Origin: Bacteriovoracaceae bacterium
GTDB lineage: Bacteria > Bdellovibrionota > Bacteriovoracia > Bacteriovoracales > Bacteriovoracaceae
Length of the DNA: 64,000 nt
Assembly (NCBI GenBank): GCA_018649885.1
Contig: JABIHA010000087.1
Location: 1 to 64,000, forward strand
Direction: 5' to 3'
Of this stretch, positions 52,750 through 60,920 are shown in pieces. A program made the position numbers and the translations under genes. Below the pieces are notes generated by a model. The model was not told the DNA's origin. It saw nothing but the letters and a program-made list of their open reading frames with translations, and did not search any database. Within the stretch, counting starts at the first letter, position 1. Each line of letters starts with the position of its first letter.

Positions 52750-53595
52750 ATGAAGAATTTTCTAATATTTCTATTTTTTCTCACCAACTCATTTAGCGTA
52801 CTAGCCATTCGAAATGGAGTAGTTGTCTCAGGTCATTCATTTCCTACAGTTGGTTACTTAGTTCTTTCTTCGGGAGGATCTTGTTCAGCGACTCTAATTG
52901 CACCAAATTTGATTATAACTGCTGATCACTGTACTGATCACCTGGTGGGAAATAAACAATCTACAGAAATGAAATTTCTTCTGCCCTCAAGTCGCGAAAT
53001 TTTTCAAATCATTTTAACTTACAAATACCCTAGTCCCACTATGTTTAATGACGTTGCACTAATGATTTTAGACCACGATAGCATGGTAAGACCGTCTCCA
53101 TTAAATACGCAGAGACACCCTACAGATTCTTATAAGAATCCTCCTAGGCTGAAAATATTAGGGTATGGGATGACGGGCAATGAGCAAATGGGCCTAGATG
53201 ACCTTTTAGCTAGTAGGAATAGAAGGATAAAGAACGTCATTGAAAATGGAAATTGGGAAGAGATGATCCCCTTAAAATTAGGAGAGGTCCAATTCCAAAA
53301 ATACAATAAAGTTTTTGATATGAACCAGCTAGATGATATTGAACTTCTCATGTATGTCAGTCCTGTTAACGATAGTATATTTTGTTATGGAGACAGTGGA
53401 GGACCTGTTTTTATTGAAAAAGAAGGCCGTCTGATGTTGGATGGAGTTATTTCCCAAATTGTCCAAAATGATCTTTCAAGATCCTCATTGAGCAGTGCCT
53501 GCAATGTCGCTCACCTGGGAGTGGTTTCACCGATAATCAAGCACCGGGATTGGGTGAGTTTCACTTTTTCTCGTTTTCTCGTACGCGGGGATTAG
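52750..53595 (+). CDS. Secreted trypsin-like serine protease (S1)
   Basis: After the signal peptide (MKNFLIFLFFLTNSFSVLA) the chymotrypsin-fold domain shows all three catalytic residues: His in ITADHC, Asp in NDVALMIL, Ser in YGDSGGPVF. The mature chain starts close to IRNGVVVSG, so there is little or no pro-peptide. Cys pairs in SCSATLI...HC and FCYGD...SACN suggest disulphides. ATG 52750 with GGTGA upstream is preferred over GTG 52738. Probably used for extracellular protein digestion. Confidence 0.88.
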   Translation: MKNFLIFLFFLTNSFSVLAIRNGVVVSGHSFPTVGYLVLSSGGSCSATLIAPNLIITADHCTDHLVGNKQSTEMKFLLPSSREIFQIILTYKYPSPTMFNDVALMILDHDSMVRPSPLNTQRHPTDSYKNPPRLKILGYGMTGNEQMGLDDLLASRNRRIKNVIENGNWEEMIPLKLGEVQFQKYNKVFDMNQLDDIELLMYVSPVNDSIFCYGDSGGPVFIEKEGRLMLDGVISQIVQNDLSRSSLSSACNVAHLGVVSPIIKHRDWVSFTFSRFLVRGD

Positions 53596-53663
53596 GTATT
53601 TGTATTATGGACTGTAACGACCTAATCTATGTTCTGAAGAAACTTAAATAAAGGGAGTAACAA

Positions 53664-53780
53664 ATGGCCAAGGGGCAAGATAAGGGCGGCAAGGATAAGG
53701 CTAAAAATAAGGATAAGAAAAAGATTGGTATTAAAGAAAAGAAAAAAATAAAAGCAGAAAAGAAAAAAGCTAAAAAATAG
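53664..53780 (+). CDS. 38-residue lysine-rich protein
   Basis: ATG 53664 is preceded by AAAGGGAG with good spacing and opens a frame of 38 codons. About half the residues are Lys, with Ala, Asp, Glu and Gly (MAKGQDKGGKDKAKNKDKKK at the start). The composition suggests nucleic-acid binding or a chromatin-like or ribosome-associated role. No family can be named. The clear ribosome site and full frame argue it is real. Confidence 0.6.
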   Translation: MAKGQDKGGKDKAKNKDKKKIGIKEKKKIKAEKKKAKK

Positions 53781-53849
53781 TATAGGCTGGCACTGCGTCG
53801 CTTTTTCGATCAAATGTATAAAAATTCATGCTTTAATTCGTTCTGTATT

Positions 53850-54107
53850 ATTCAGTAAACTTGTTGCAATTCGTTTTTTTATGGATAGCTGTCTTATAGA
53901 GTAAGGTGGTTTGAGCTTTGCGTAGATGGTTGCTGAAGCTGGCTCACTTTTTTCACTTTTACCGTATTCTGTGCGGCTAGCTAGGCTCGTGTGTGTCCTT
54001 CTAGCCGAGTTGGGTAACGGCCACGACCTCGGTTCTATAAGATGTAGTGTCTTAGTGCTTGACTTCAAATTGAAACATGCCACCGGCATGTTTCATCGAG
54101 GCTGCAG
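53850..54107. ncRNA. Candidate structured RNA, family not recognised
   Basis: No convincing protein frame is present although two overlapping opposite frames exist. Strong stems are visible: TGAAACATGCC/GGCATGTTTCA (54071-54095, 3-base loop), GGCTAG/CTAGCC (about 53972-54006) and CCGAG/CTCGG just after. A strong terminator follows at 54124. Base composition is higher in G+C than flanking intergenic DNA. It is not tmRNA, RNase P RNA or SRP RNA by the motifs I know. Plus strand is favoured because of the terminator. Confidence 0.35.
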
Positions 54108-54160
54108 TGGCACCAAATAAAAAAGCCAGACCGTAGGTCTGGCTTTTTTTATTTGGTGCC
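54108..54160. terminator. Bidirectional terminator with extended 25-bp stem
   Basis: The core AGCCAGACC-GTA-GGTCTGGCT has A-runs before and T-runs after, so it terminates both strands. The pairing continues outward through GGCACCAAAT on the left and ATTTGGTGCC on the right. The right arm includes the 3' end of tRNA-Leu, so the tRNA acceptor end is duplicated in inverted form at the left arm. Confidence 0.85.
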
Positions 54161-54238
54161 CAGAACTGGACTTGAACCAGCACGGATCGCTCCACACGCC
54201 CCTCAAGCGTGCGTGTCTACCAATTCCACCACCTGGGC
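54154..54238 (-). tRNA. tRNA-Leu (anticodon GAG), CCA encoded
   Basis: On the minus strand GCCCAGG pairs with TCTGGGC, followed by discriminator A and an encoded CCA. The D-arm has GTGGAATTGGTAGAC, the anticodon stem CACGC/GCGTG encloses loop TTGAGGG (anticodon GAG, reading CUC/CUU), there is a long class II variable arm, and the T-arm is GGTTCAAGTCC. The long variable arm and discriminator A fit leucine. Confidence 0.95.
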
Positions 54239-54380
54239 ATTGATAAAAATAATTACAAAGATCAAAATACTATCCAAACTGGGTTGAGGGTGCCAGCTTG
54301 GGCATTCAATAATTTGAGACGAAATAGTGCCTGATCATGATTTGATTGGCCAGAAAAAATACATTAAATGCTCGCTGTGA

Positions 54381-54767
54381 TTAATCTATTGCTAGATAGT
54401 TTTCGATATCATTTTGATAGTAATTAAGCCGTGAAACAGCTTCATTTAGAAGTGATAGCTTATCTTTGAGAGATGACTTTAAACCGGCCAAATCTTTTGT
54501 CTCTGTAGAGCTACAATTGATTTCATCAATTTTTGACACCAAGTCATCGCTCATCTTGCTTTTGTTAGTTGAAACTTGGGAACCGTCAATGTCGTATTCA
54601 GATAAGAGCTCAGATAGAGGGTCATCACTAAAGGATAATCCCTTGTCTATAAGGTCTCTATAGTCTTTCACATCTGTTTCAAAAAGTCCTTCAACACCTT
54701 CAACTAAGGTACCGTTATCAACGATTTGAAACCTTGCTCTCGACTTATCTGTCGTCGTATTATCCAA
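54381..54767 (-). CDS. Acidic hypothetical protein
   Basis: The 128-residue protein has no signal peptide or membrane segment. It is rich in Asp, Ser and Leu with a C-terminal helical part (LAGLKSSLKDKLSLLNEAVSRL) that may form a coiled coil. ATG 54767 follows GGAGCG at suitable spacing. It stands alone between the tRNA and a divergent small gene. No family is recognised. Confidence 0.6.
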   Translation of the reverse strand: MDNTTTDKSRARFQIVDNGTLVEGVEGLFETDVKDYRDLIDKGLSFSDDPLSELLSEYDIDGSQVSTNKSKMSDDLVSKIDEINCSSTETKDLAGLKSSLKDKLSLLNEAVSRLNYYQNDIENYLAID

Positions 54768-55072
54768 AAAACACGCTCCTTATGCACTTTCTAACAACGT
54801 CTAGTTTTAACTCTATCAAAGAGCAATAGAGCTTGTAATAAAAATTACTCGCCCCACAACTAGAATTGGTGCACATCCATATTTAACCACTCTGCGGAGT
54901 TAAATGAAATAAAAGTGTAAGTTTTGATAAAAATTACAAATAGTGCCTGCTGCCTTTGCGTATAATAATTTTACTAGCACCTAACATACTGTAATTACAT
55001 GCCGGAAATTATGGATTATCTTCAAATATGTTCAAATTTTATGCATAATAAGGTGTACCCAAGGAGGAGCTA
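54768..55072. other. Intergenic region, 305 bases, between divergent genes
   Basis: AT-rich, with a good ribosome site (AAGGAGGAG) right before ATG 55073. No palindrome or clear promoter hexamer pair stands out. Confidence 0.4.
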
Positions 55073-55285
55073 ATGGAAAAGAAGAGAGTCAACTGCCTGA
55101 AATGTAAGCACTACTATGTCACTTACGAAAATGCCTTCCCCCGTGGATGTAAGCAATATGGAATTAAAACCTCACAAATGCCATCGGTGGTTGTTCAAAC
55201 TACTACGCCACAAGGGTGTATCGCATTCGAAGAGAAAGCTTCAAAAGATAAGGGACTAGACTTGAATCGGGACGATCTTTGGTAG
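55073..55285 (+). CDS. Small Cys-containing conserved-type protein
   Basis: The 70-residue protein has CLKCKHYYVTYE at the start, then PRGCKQYGIK, PSVVVQ and GCIAFEEK. The Cys spacing suggests a small zinc-binding domain. It resembles widespread short uncharacterised proteins with the same CxxC-x-Y...GC-x-x-YG...C-x-x-F layout. AAGGAGGAG gives a strong ribosome site. Its 3' end overlaps that of the convergent mnmA by 30 bases. Confidence 0.72.
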   Translation: MEKKRVNCLKCKHYYVTYENAFPRGCKQYGIKTSQMPSVVVQTTTPQGCIAFEEKASKDKGLDLNRDDLW

Positions 55286-56398
55286 GGAGCTCCTCCCCGA
55301 TTGATAAAAATTCTCACCGGGAGAATCTATAATAGCTCCTCCCAAACATTCGTTATCCTTATAAAAAACAACACTTTGCCTTGAAACGATCGCCCTAACA
55401 GGTGCTTCAAAATTAACCTCAATTTTGCTATCATTTAAAGGCTTGACTACACAGGGGATATCACTCCCCCTATATCTCACCTTCGCCATGCACCTCAAGG
55501 GAAGCTCAGGTGCAGGCCCTACCCAACTAACATCCATTCCGGTTAAGGACTGAGAAAATAAGGCTGGATGGTCCCCTCCTCTTTCAACATAGACAGTATT
55601 AGTGTCCACATCCTTGCCCACCACAAACCAAGGTAGTCCAGGCCCTCCAAGACCAAGCCCCTTTCTTTGTCCAATGGTATAGAAGCTCGCCCCAGAGTGC
55701 TCTCCCACAGAAGTTTCATCCAGCGTTTTAAAAGGGCCACGCTTAAAGCTTATGTACTGTGAGAGAAAGTTTTTAAAATTCCTCTCACCGATAAAGCATA
55801 TTCCTGTGCTGTCTTTTTTCTTTGAAGTGGAAAGGCCTAATTCGAGGGCAATCTTTCTAACTTCAGGTTTTTCGAGATCACCTATGGGAAAAACTACTTT
55901 TTCTAAAACCTGCTGTTTCATAGTGTAGAGAAAGTAACTTTGATCTTTATTAGCGTCCAGACCCTTTGCAAGAGTCGATCTGCCATTTATTTTTAAATGT
56001 TGGCAATAGTGACCTGTGGCCAAGTAATCTGCCCCTAGATCCATGGCCATCTTAAAAAATACATTAAATTTAATTTCACGATTACAAAGAACATCTGGGT
56101 TAGGGGTGTGGCCAAGTTTAAACTCCTCCACAAATGAATCAAAAACATTCTCTTTATACTCTTTAACAAAGTCGACACTGTAATAGGGCACATCTAACTT
56201 TTCACAGACGCTCACTACATCACGGTAGTCTGCTTCAGAAGTACAGACCCCATCCTCACCAATTTCTTCCCAATTTCTCATAAAAAGGCCGATCACCTTG
56301 TGACCTCTTTGTTTCAGTAGTGCCAGCGCTACCGAGGAGTCCACTCCTCCGCTCATTCCGACGACTATTGTTGATGGTTTTTTAGGTGAAAAATTCAT
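55256..56398 (-). CDS. mnmA: tRNA-specific 2-thiouridylase
   Basis: MnmA adds sulphur to U34 of tRNA-Lys, -Glu and -Gln. The 380-residue protein has the PP-loop MSGGVDSSVAL, LFMRNWEE, catalytic Cys in NPDVLCNREIKF, YLATGHY, KDQSYFL, the second Cys in DSTGICFIGE, and the C-terminal beta domain with IGQRKGLGLGG. All key residues are present. A second, cysteine-less paralogue lies about 1.2 kb upstream at 57576-58859. Confidence 0.95.
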   Translation of the reverse strand: MNFSPKKPSTIVVGMSGGVDSSVALALLKQRGHKVIGLFMRNWEEIGEDGVCTSEADYRDVVSVCEKLDVPYYSVDFVKEYKENVFDSFVEEFKLGHTPNPDVLCNREIKFNVFFKMAMDLGADYLATGHYCQHLKINGRSTLAKGLDANKDQSYFLYTMKQQVLEKVVFPIGDLEKPEVRKIALELGLSTSKKKDSTGICFIGERNFKNFLSQYISFKRGPFKTLDETSVGEHSGASFYTIGQRKGLGLGGPGLPWFVVGKDVDTNTVYVERGGDHPALFSQSLTGMDVSWVGPAPELPLRCMAKVRYRGSDIPCVVKPLNDSKIEVNFEAPVRAIVSRQSVVFYKDNECLGGAIIDSPGENFYQSGRSSLPKIVPIQV

Positions 56399-56446
56399 GA
56401 CACCTTTTACCCTGCAATGTATTAATTGTAAAATGATCGTAGTGCT

Positions 56447-57610
56447 TTAGAGGTCGTTTAAAATCCCAGCGACAGCACCGGTAATATAGACAAATGATTC
56501 CCTAAGGGTCCTGAAGTTAAGGGTTTCTGCAAAATCATTGGAGGTGTGATGACGCTTAGTATTAGGGTCGTCCGCCCAGTTTTGTGTAAAAACAACCGAA
56601 GGCAAATGCTCTTCCCAAAAAGCTACTGAGTCTGTAATCCCAAAACCAGATTTCTTGTAGCTAAAGTCTATGGATCGTCCCATTTTTTTCCCGTAATCCT
56701 GCAATTTAATAGCTAGCTTGTTTTCTGCCTCAAAAGATTTTGCACTTGGCCTTTGACCATGAAGTTCCATGTTGAGAAGCTTTTTTTTCTGATCCCTCAT
56801 TTTTGAGTCATAACCGAGCATAATAAGATGAATACTTCCCAAGAATTTTTTGCCTTTTCCTGCTTTCAATTCTTTTGAAAGATTAGAGACAAAGTGGCGA
56901 GATCCGAGAAATCCCAATTCTTGAAAATCAAAGAAGACCACTTTCAAAGTTTTCTTGGGTCTATTTTTTGAGAAAAACTCTATCATTTTTAAAGCAAGAC
57001 TTACTCCTGAGCCATTATCATCTGCTCCCTGACCTTTTTCATTTAAAAGAGGGACCCTCAGGTTTTTATCCACAACTATATTATCGAAATTTGTTCCAAT
57101 CACAAAAATTTCCTCAGGGGTTTCGCTTCCTTTAATTTCCCAAATCAGATTGTGGGCCTTAAACTTTTTGTACCTATCTAAAAATTTGACCATATTAAAA
57201 CTAAAACTCTTCCACCTTTCATATTCCACTGTTCCGGCCATTTTTTGATTGGACTTTTTATAAGCCGCCCAATCACTGCGATACATCTTCTTTGCTAAAC
57301 TAATCTGTGGCACAAATTCTTGCACACTTAATACACCTTCATTTTCAGGGTCAAATGAACTAATTTTTTCCTTAAGGTAATCAATGGCCATTTTGTGACC
57401 CTTAGTTCCAACAGTTCTATTGGGAGAACAGCAATTCACGAACTCCCTCAAAGTTGATTCAATTTTTTTTGAGCTAGAACGCCTTATCATGCTCTTTAAC
57501 TGACTTATTGATTTAATGGGTTTTGACTGTAAAGTCCACGGCAAACAAATGGTGATAATTGAAACAACAAGGTATTTAAAATTTAAACTCTTTGGGGGGT
57601 GTTCTAACAA
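56447..57610 (-). CDS. M28-family peptidase-like protein with altered metal site
   Basis: The protein resembles M28 aminopeptidases: GTNFDNI, GADDNGSGVSLAL, FDFQELGFLGSRHF, LIMLGYDSKM and RHHTSNDF. The family has His in H-x-D where this has Asn (TNFD), and EE where this has QE, removing the general base and one ligand. The Asp of GADDN and the late His remain. It may be inactive or use another site. The frame extends to 57703, but TTG 57610 with AAGGA upstream gives a usable signal peptide (SLNFKYLVVSIITICLPW). It overlaps the preceding gene by 35 bases. Export is probable. Confidence 0.7.
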   Translation of the reverse strand: MLEHPPKSLNFKYLVVSIITICLPWTLQSKPIKSISQLKSMIRRSSSKKIESTLREFVNCCSPNRTVGTKGHKMAIDYLKEKISSFDPENEGVLSVQEFVPQISLAKKMYRSDWAAYKKSNQKMAGTVEYERWKSFSFNMVKFLDRYKKFKAHNLIWEIKGSETPEEIFVIGTNFDNIVVDKNLRVPLLNEKGQGADDNGSGVSLALKMIEFFSKNRPKKTLKVVFFDFQELGFLGSRHFVSNLSKELKAGKGKKFLGSIHLIMLGYDSKMRDQKKKLLNMELHGQRPSAKSFEAENKLAIKLQDYGKKMGRSIDFSYKKSGFGITDSVAFWEEHLPSVVFTQNWADDPNTKRHHTSNDFAETLNFRTLRESFVYITGAVAGILNDL

Positions 57611-58859
57611 CTTTTCCTTCAGTATCATACTCAGGCTCATCATATTTCTCGACTCTATTGATGGGGGAAAAATCCCCATTATCATACACAACCCCACTTC
57701 CAATTAAGTGTGAGGCGCCTCCACTCTTATTGTAAAAAACAATCACTTTTCCGATAGTAATAGAATAAATAGGCTTTTTAAATACAAGATAGGCACAGTT
57801 GTTATTCTTAAAATAAAGCGTGCACATTTCTCTTTCTTCTTGATCGGCCATGTGATGGATAAATACTTCAATAGGCTTTGTTTTATCAATCTCTTTGACA
57901 AAGAAAACATTTACAATTGAACAACAATCAAAGAAAAACTCGTCAGGTGGCCCAATTACAATTTTTCGGTCCATGGAATTTATTTCAACTACAACATTTT
58001 CTTTATCAACCATTCCAAAAAAGTTTTCAGTGGAAAGATTCTCTTGACCGATTTCGTACTCAATGACTCCCTGGTGATCACCAATAACTGCTCCGCCACC
58101 CTCTGTATGAATAGTTCCCGACTCTCTAAGATCTGGTGGACTTTGAGATTTAAAGAATTCTAATTCCTTACCTTCCAAAAAAATACTCTCTGTCTCTCCA
58201 GAATAAATTTCAATTTTTTGTCCAAAACTTTTGAGAAGTTTTTCTACCTCTGTTTTTCTTAAATCCCCTAGAGGGAATAGCAGCTTTTTGAAAAGGCTTG
58301 CATCTGTTTGGCATAGAAAATAGGACTGGTCACTCTTAATATCATTGGCAGTTAAAAGGGCAAATTCATTTTTCACTAAATTTCGATGGATCTTCGCGTA
58401 GTGGCCAGTGGCAATCAGATCTGTTTCCAATTTTTCAGATTTTTCGGCCAATATTTTCATAATGAGCTTATTTTCAGCGTACCTAAGTGGATAGCTCTCA
58501 CCCGCCAGCCTAGCTGCCACCATTGGCTCAATAATACAGTCAAAATACTCACGGCTTGCCTGTATTCCGTAAAAAGGAATCCCTATTTTTTGACAAAATG
58601 TTTGCAGGTTTTCAAGGTTTTGATAGCTTCTGGGTTTAAAAAATGATGGAGTAAAAAAACTCTCAAACTTATCATCTAAAAAAACGATGGAAACACCTAT
58701 GCACTTATAGCCTTGCTTGTTGAGTAAGTAGGCCACAACAGTAGAGTCCATCCCCCCAGTCAAAGACAAGAGAACCTTTGTCTCATTAGGCTGTTTTCCA
58801 GTCACACTTGGTTTCTGACTTTTTTTGTTGGTTTTATTTTTTGGTTCACTACCCATCAT
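57576..58859 (-). CDS. MnmA paralogue lacking both catalytic cysteines
   Basis: The protein has the MnmA layout but a changed PP-loop (LTGGMDSTVVAYLL), IATGHYAKIH and KSDQSYFLC. The region holding the first catalytic Cys (NPDVLCN in MnmA) reads GESYPLRYAEN, and the second (TGICFIGE) reads GETESIFLEGKE, so neither Cys is present. The ATP-pyrophosphatase core looks intact, so it may adenylate a substrate without transferring sulphur. ATG 58859 is preferred to a TTG at 58898. It overlaps the M28-like gene, and the true mnmA is the next gene after that, so all three may be co-transcribed. Confidence 0.75.
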   Translation of the reverse strand: MMGSEPKNKTNKKSQKPSVTGKQPNETKVLLSLTGGMDSTVVAYLLNKQGYKCIGVSIVFLDDKFESFFTPSFFKPRSYQNLENLQTFCQKIGIPFYGIQASREYFDCIIEPMVAARLAGESYPLRYAENKLIMKILAEKSEKLETDLIATGHYAKIHRNLVKNEFALLTANDIKSDQSYFLCQTDASLFKKLLFPLGDLRKTEVEKLLKSFGQKIEIYSGETESIFLEGKELEFFKSQSPPDLRESGTIHTEGGGAVIGDHQGVIEYEIGQENLSTENFFGMVDKENVVVEINSMDRKIVIGPPDEFFFDCCSIVNVFFVKEIDKTKPIEVFIHHMADQEEREMCTLYFKNNNCAYLVFKKPIYSITIGKVIVFYNKSGGASHLIGSGVVYDNGDFSPINRVEKYDEPEYDTEGKVVRTPPKEFKF

Positions 58860-58980
58860 AGTATTATAGTTGAGGCAGCTACTTCTGGGGTAGCACAAAT
58901 TAACAAACGAAATATTTACCTGTATGAAGGTTTTCGCAGAATAACTTTATCCAATTTATTTTGAGATCGATAAGATAACT

Positions 58981-59628
58981 ATGTTGAAAAGTACCCTATC
59001 ACCAGACCAAAAGGTTACCTATTTTTTTGATAAGAAAAAATGGGCGTGGAATAACCAAGTGAATGGTCTCAAATTATTTTTGAATTTTCTGAGGTATCTA
59101 GGCACCCCTAAGCCCATTAGTTTTTCCTATATCTCTCCAAAAAATGATCTTATTAGAGATATCACTATCAAAGAAAATATACTCTTAGAGTCCATTGAAG
59201 CGGATTTTATGAGCACAAAAGAAAATCGCTTTGACCAACTTATAGCTGAGTCAAATAATATATACCTAGAGCAAATATTGGCCAAAATTCCTGCCCTTGA
59301 TAGCCTGCCTCAAGCACTCGACCAAAAAGCTCAACATATGGTCTCACTAATCAAGGGTTTGCTTAAGCCATCTGAGTTCATCTTTTATGAGGAACCTTCG
59401 TGGGAATTATCACCTGAAGAGGAAGTTCTTATCAAAAAAATCTTTCAATTTGAAAATAGAAGCCTACTTGTGGCCAGTAGTAATGAGGTTTTATGGAAAA
59501 AATCTCTAGATAAATCAGTCATAAAATCGAGACAAAATGGCTATTCTCTCATTGAAAATGAACTCGATAGAGCAGGTGATGAGAGCGTTTTAAACTTTCA
59601 CTACTTCGGTGCGAAGAAAGCAGCCTAA
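58981..59628 (+). CDS. Degenerate ABC-ATPase-like protein
   Basis: The 215-residue protein lacks a Walker A motif. Yet the order of blocks recalls the second half of an ABC ATPase: DLIRDITIKENILLE (post-Q-loop region), LPQALDQKAQHMVSLIKGLL (signature region without LSGGQ), FIFYEEPSWELSPEEE (Walker B and D-loop-like) and SLLVASSNE (H-loop region without His). It cannot be an active ATPase of the usual kind. No transporter gene lies beside it. It may be a structural or regulatory derivative. The assignment is tentative. Confidence 0.5.
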   Translation: MLKSTLSPDQKVTYFFDKKKWAWNNQVNGLKLFLNFLRYLGTPKPISFSYISPKNDLIRDITIKENILLESIEADFMSTKENRFDQLIAESNNIYLEQILAKIPALDSLPQALDQKAQHMVSLIKGLLKPSEFIFYEEPSWELSPEEEVLIKKIFQFENRSLLVASSNEVLWKKSLDKSVIKSRQNGYSLIENELDRAGDESVLNFHYFGAKKAA

Positions 59629-59714
59629 ATCCTCAAATCATATTTCTTCACAAGCCTATATATTTCCGATATTCTTGATAAAATTACTTTTGCTAACCCT
59701 TAGAGATAACAACA

Positions 59715-60869
59715 ATGAAGTTTAACTTTATCGATCTATTTGCAGGCGCCGGAGGTCTTTCCTGCGGTATGGAACTAGCTGGACACAAATGCCTTTTAGG
59801 CGTTGATGTAGATAAGCATGCCATGAAGACCTTTGAACAAAATCATAAATACTCTAAAGCCTACTGCGGCGATATAAAAAAATTAAAGGGAAAGACCCTT
59901 AAAGAATACCTGGGAAATAAAACTGTCCATGTAGTCGTTGGTGGGCCTCCTTGTCAGGGATTTTCTACAGTAGGAGTGGGAAACCCAAAAGATTTGAGAA
60001 ATTCACTTTTCTTAGAATATTGTAGAATCGTCAAAGAGACCAAGCCATACTTTATTATCATGGAAAACGTTACAGGCCTTCTTGCTAAAAAAAATGAAAC
60101 CACCCTTAACAATATTTTTAAAAAATTCGAATCCATGGGCTATCACATGGATGTTAAAGTAATGGCCTCTCAAAACTACGGAGTTCCTGAAAAAAGAAGA
60201 AGAACAATCATTATTGGAAGTCGGTTGTCTTCAAAAATCAAATTTCCAGTTGAGACCCACGACACCTATAAAAATAATGAATATATACCCCCGGCCTTGG
60301 TTGGAGAGGTGTTAGAAGACCTAGAGTGCTCAAGTGGGGACATCTACAATCACGATCTGAGTGCAGCTGGTGTCAGATCAAAACTTGATCTAAAGAGAAT
60401 CAAAAGAATTCCTGAAGGCCAAGGAATTCGTTATCAAAAAGATGAAAAATCATTTCTCCCCCCCTCTCTAAGATTGGATGTGGTTTGGGAAGAGCTTCCA
60501 GAGAAAAGATTTAGACAAACCAAATACTGCAGGCTTGATCGATTTAAGCCCTCTCCTACTATATTAACAAGCCGCTACACTTATTATCATCCTACTGAGC
60601 ATAGATATCTCACACAAAGGGAAGCTGCTAAACTTCAAAGCTTTCCCAATGATTTTGTTTTTCATGGCCCAGTTGCCGCTCAGTGGAAACAAATTGGTAA
60701 TGCGGTCCCTCCTATCATGGCAAAGGCCCTGGGTAAGGCACTGATCAGCATGTATAAAAGTGCCAAAAGCTCTAAAAACTCAAATGTAAAAATCACTAAG
60801 AGTGCCAAGAGCAAAATCAGCCAGGTAAGGTCTAAAGCATTTGTCTACAGAGGCAAAGAGGCCCAGTAA
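59715..60869 (+). CDS. DNA (cytosine-5) methyltransferase
   Basis: A 384-residue C5 methylase: motif I DLFAGAGGLSCGMELAG, motif IV VVGGPPCQGFSTVG (catalytic Cys), motif VI MENVTGLL, motif VIII QNYGVPEKRRR, then the target-recognition region, TREAAKLQSFP and motif X GNAVPPIMAKAL. A basic Ser/Lys-rich tail of about 40 residues follows. The recognition site cannot be read from sequence. The convergent gene at 60921 may encode the matching restriction enzyme. The stop codon is followed after four bases by a half copy of the 34-nt repeat. Confidence 0.93.
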   Translation: MKFNFIDLFAGAGGLSCGMELAGHKCLLGVDVDKHAMKTFEQNHKYSKAYCGDIKKLKGKTLKEYLGNKTVHVVVGGPPCQGFSTVGVGNPKDLRNSLFLEYCRIVKETKPYFIIMENVTGLLAKKNETTLNNIFKKFESMGYHMDVKVMASQNYGVPEKRRRTIIIGSRLSSKIKFPVETHDTYKNNEYIPPALVGEVLEDLECSSGDIYNHDLSAAGVRSKLDLKRIKRIPEGQGIRYQKDEKSFLPPSLRLDVVWEELPEKRFRQTKYCRLDRFKPSPTILTSRYTYYHPTEHRYLTQREAAKLQSFPNDFVFHGPVAAQWKQIGNAVPPIMAKALGKALISMYKSAKSSKNSNVKITKSAKSKISQVRSKAFVYRGKEAQ

Positions 60870-60873
60870 GAAA

Positions 60874-60908
60874 TATACTGATCCCAGTTTGAATTTCAAG
60901 TGGCGTAT
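60874..60908 (+). repeat. Half copy of the palindromic element, 34 bases identical
   Basis: The first 34 bases match the left arm at 17851-17884 exactly, 43 kb away, then similarity stops. It sits between the 3' ends of two convergent genes. Confidence 0.85.
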
Positions 60909-60920
60909 ACCTATCCCATT

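Noticed and set aside
53826..54120. Two overlapping opposite frames (64 and 87 codons)
   Set aside because: They lie across strong hairpins, lack ribosome sites and resemble chance frames over a structured RNA.
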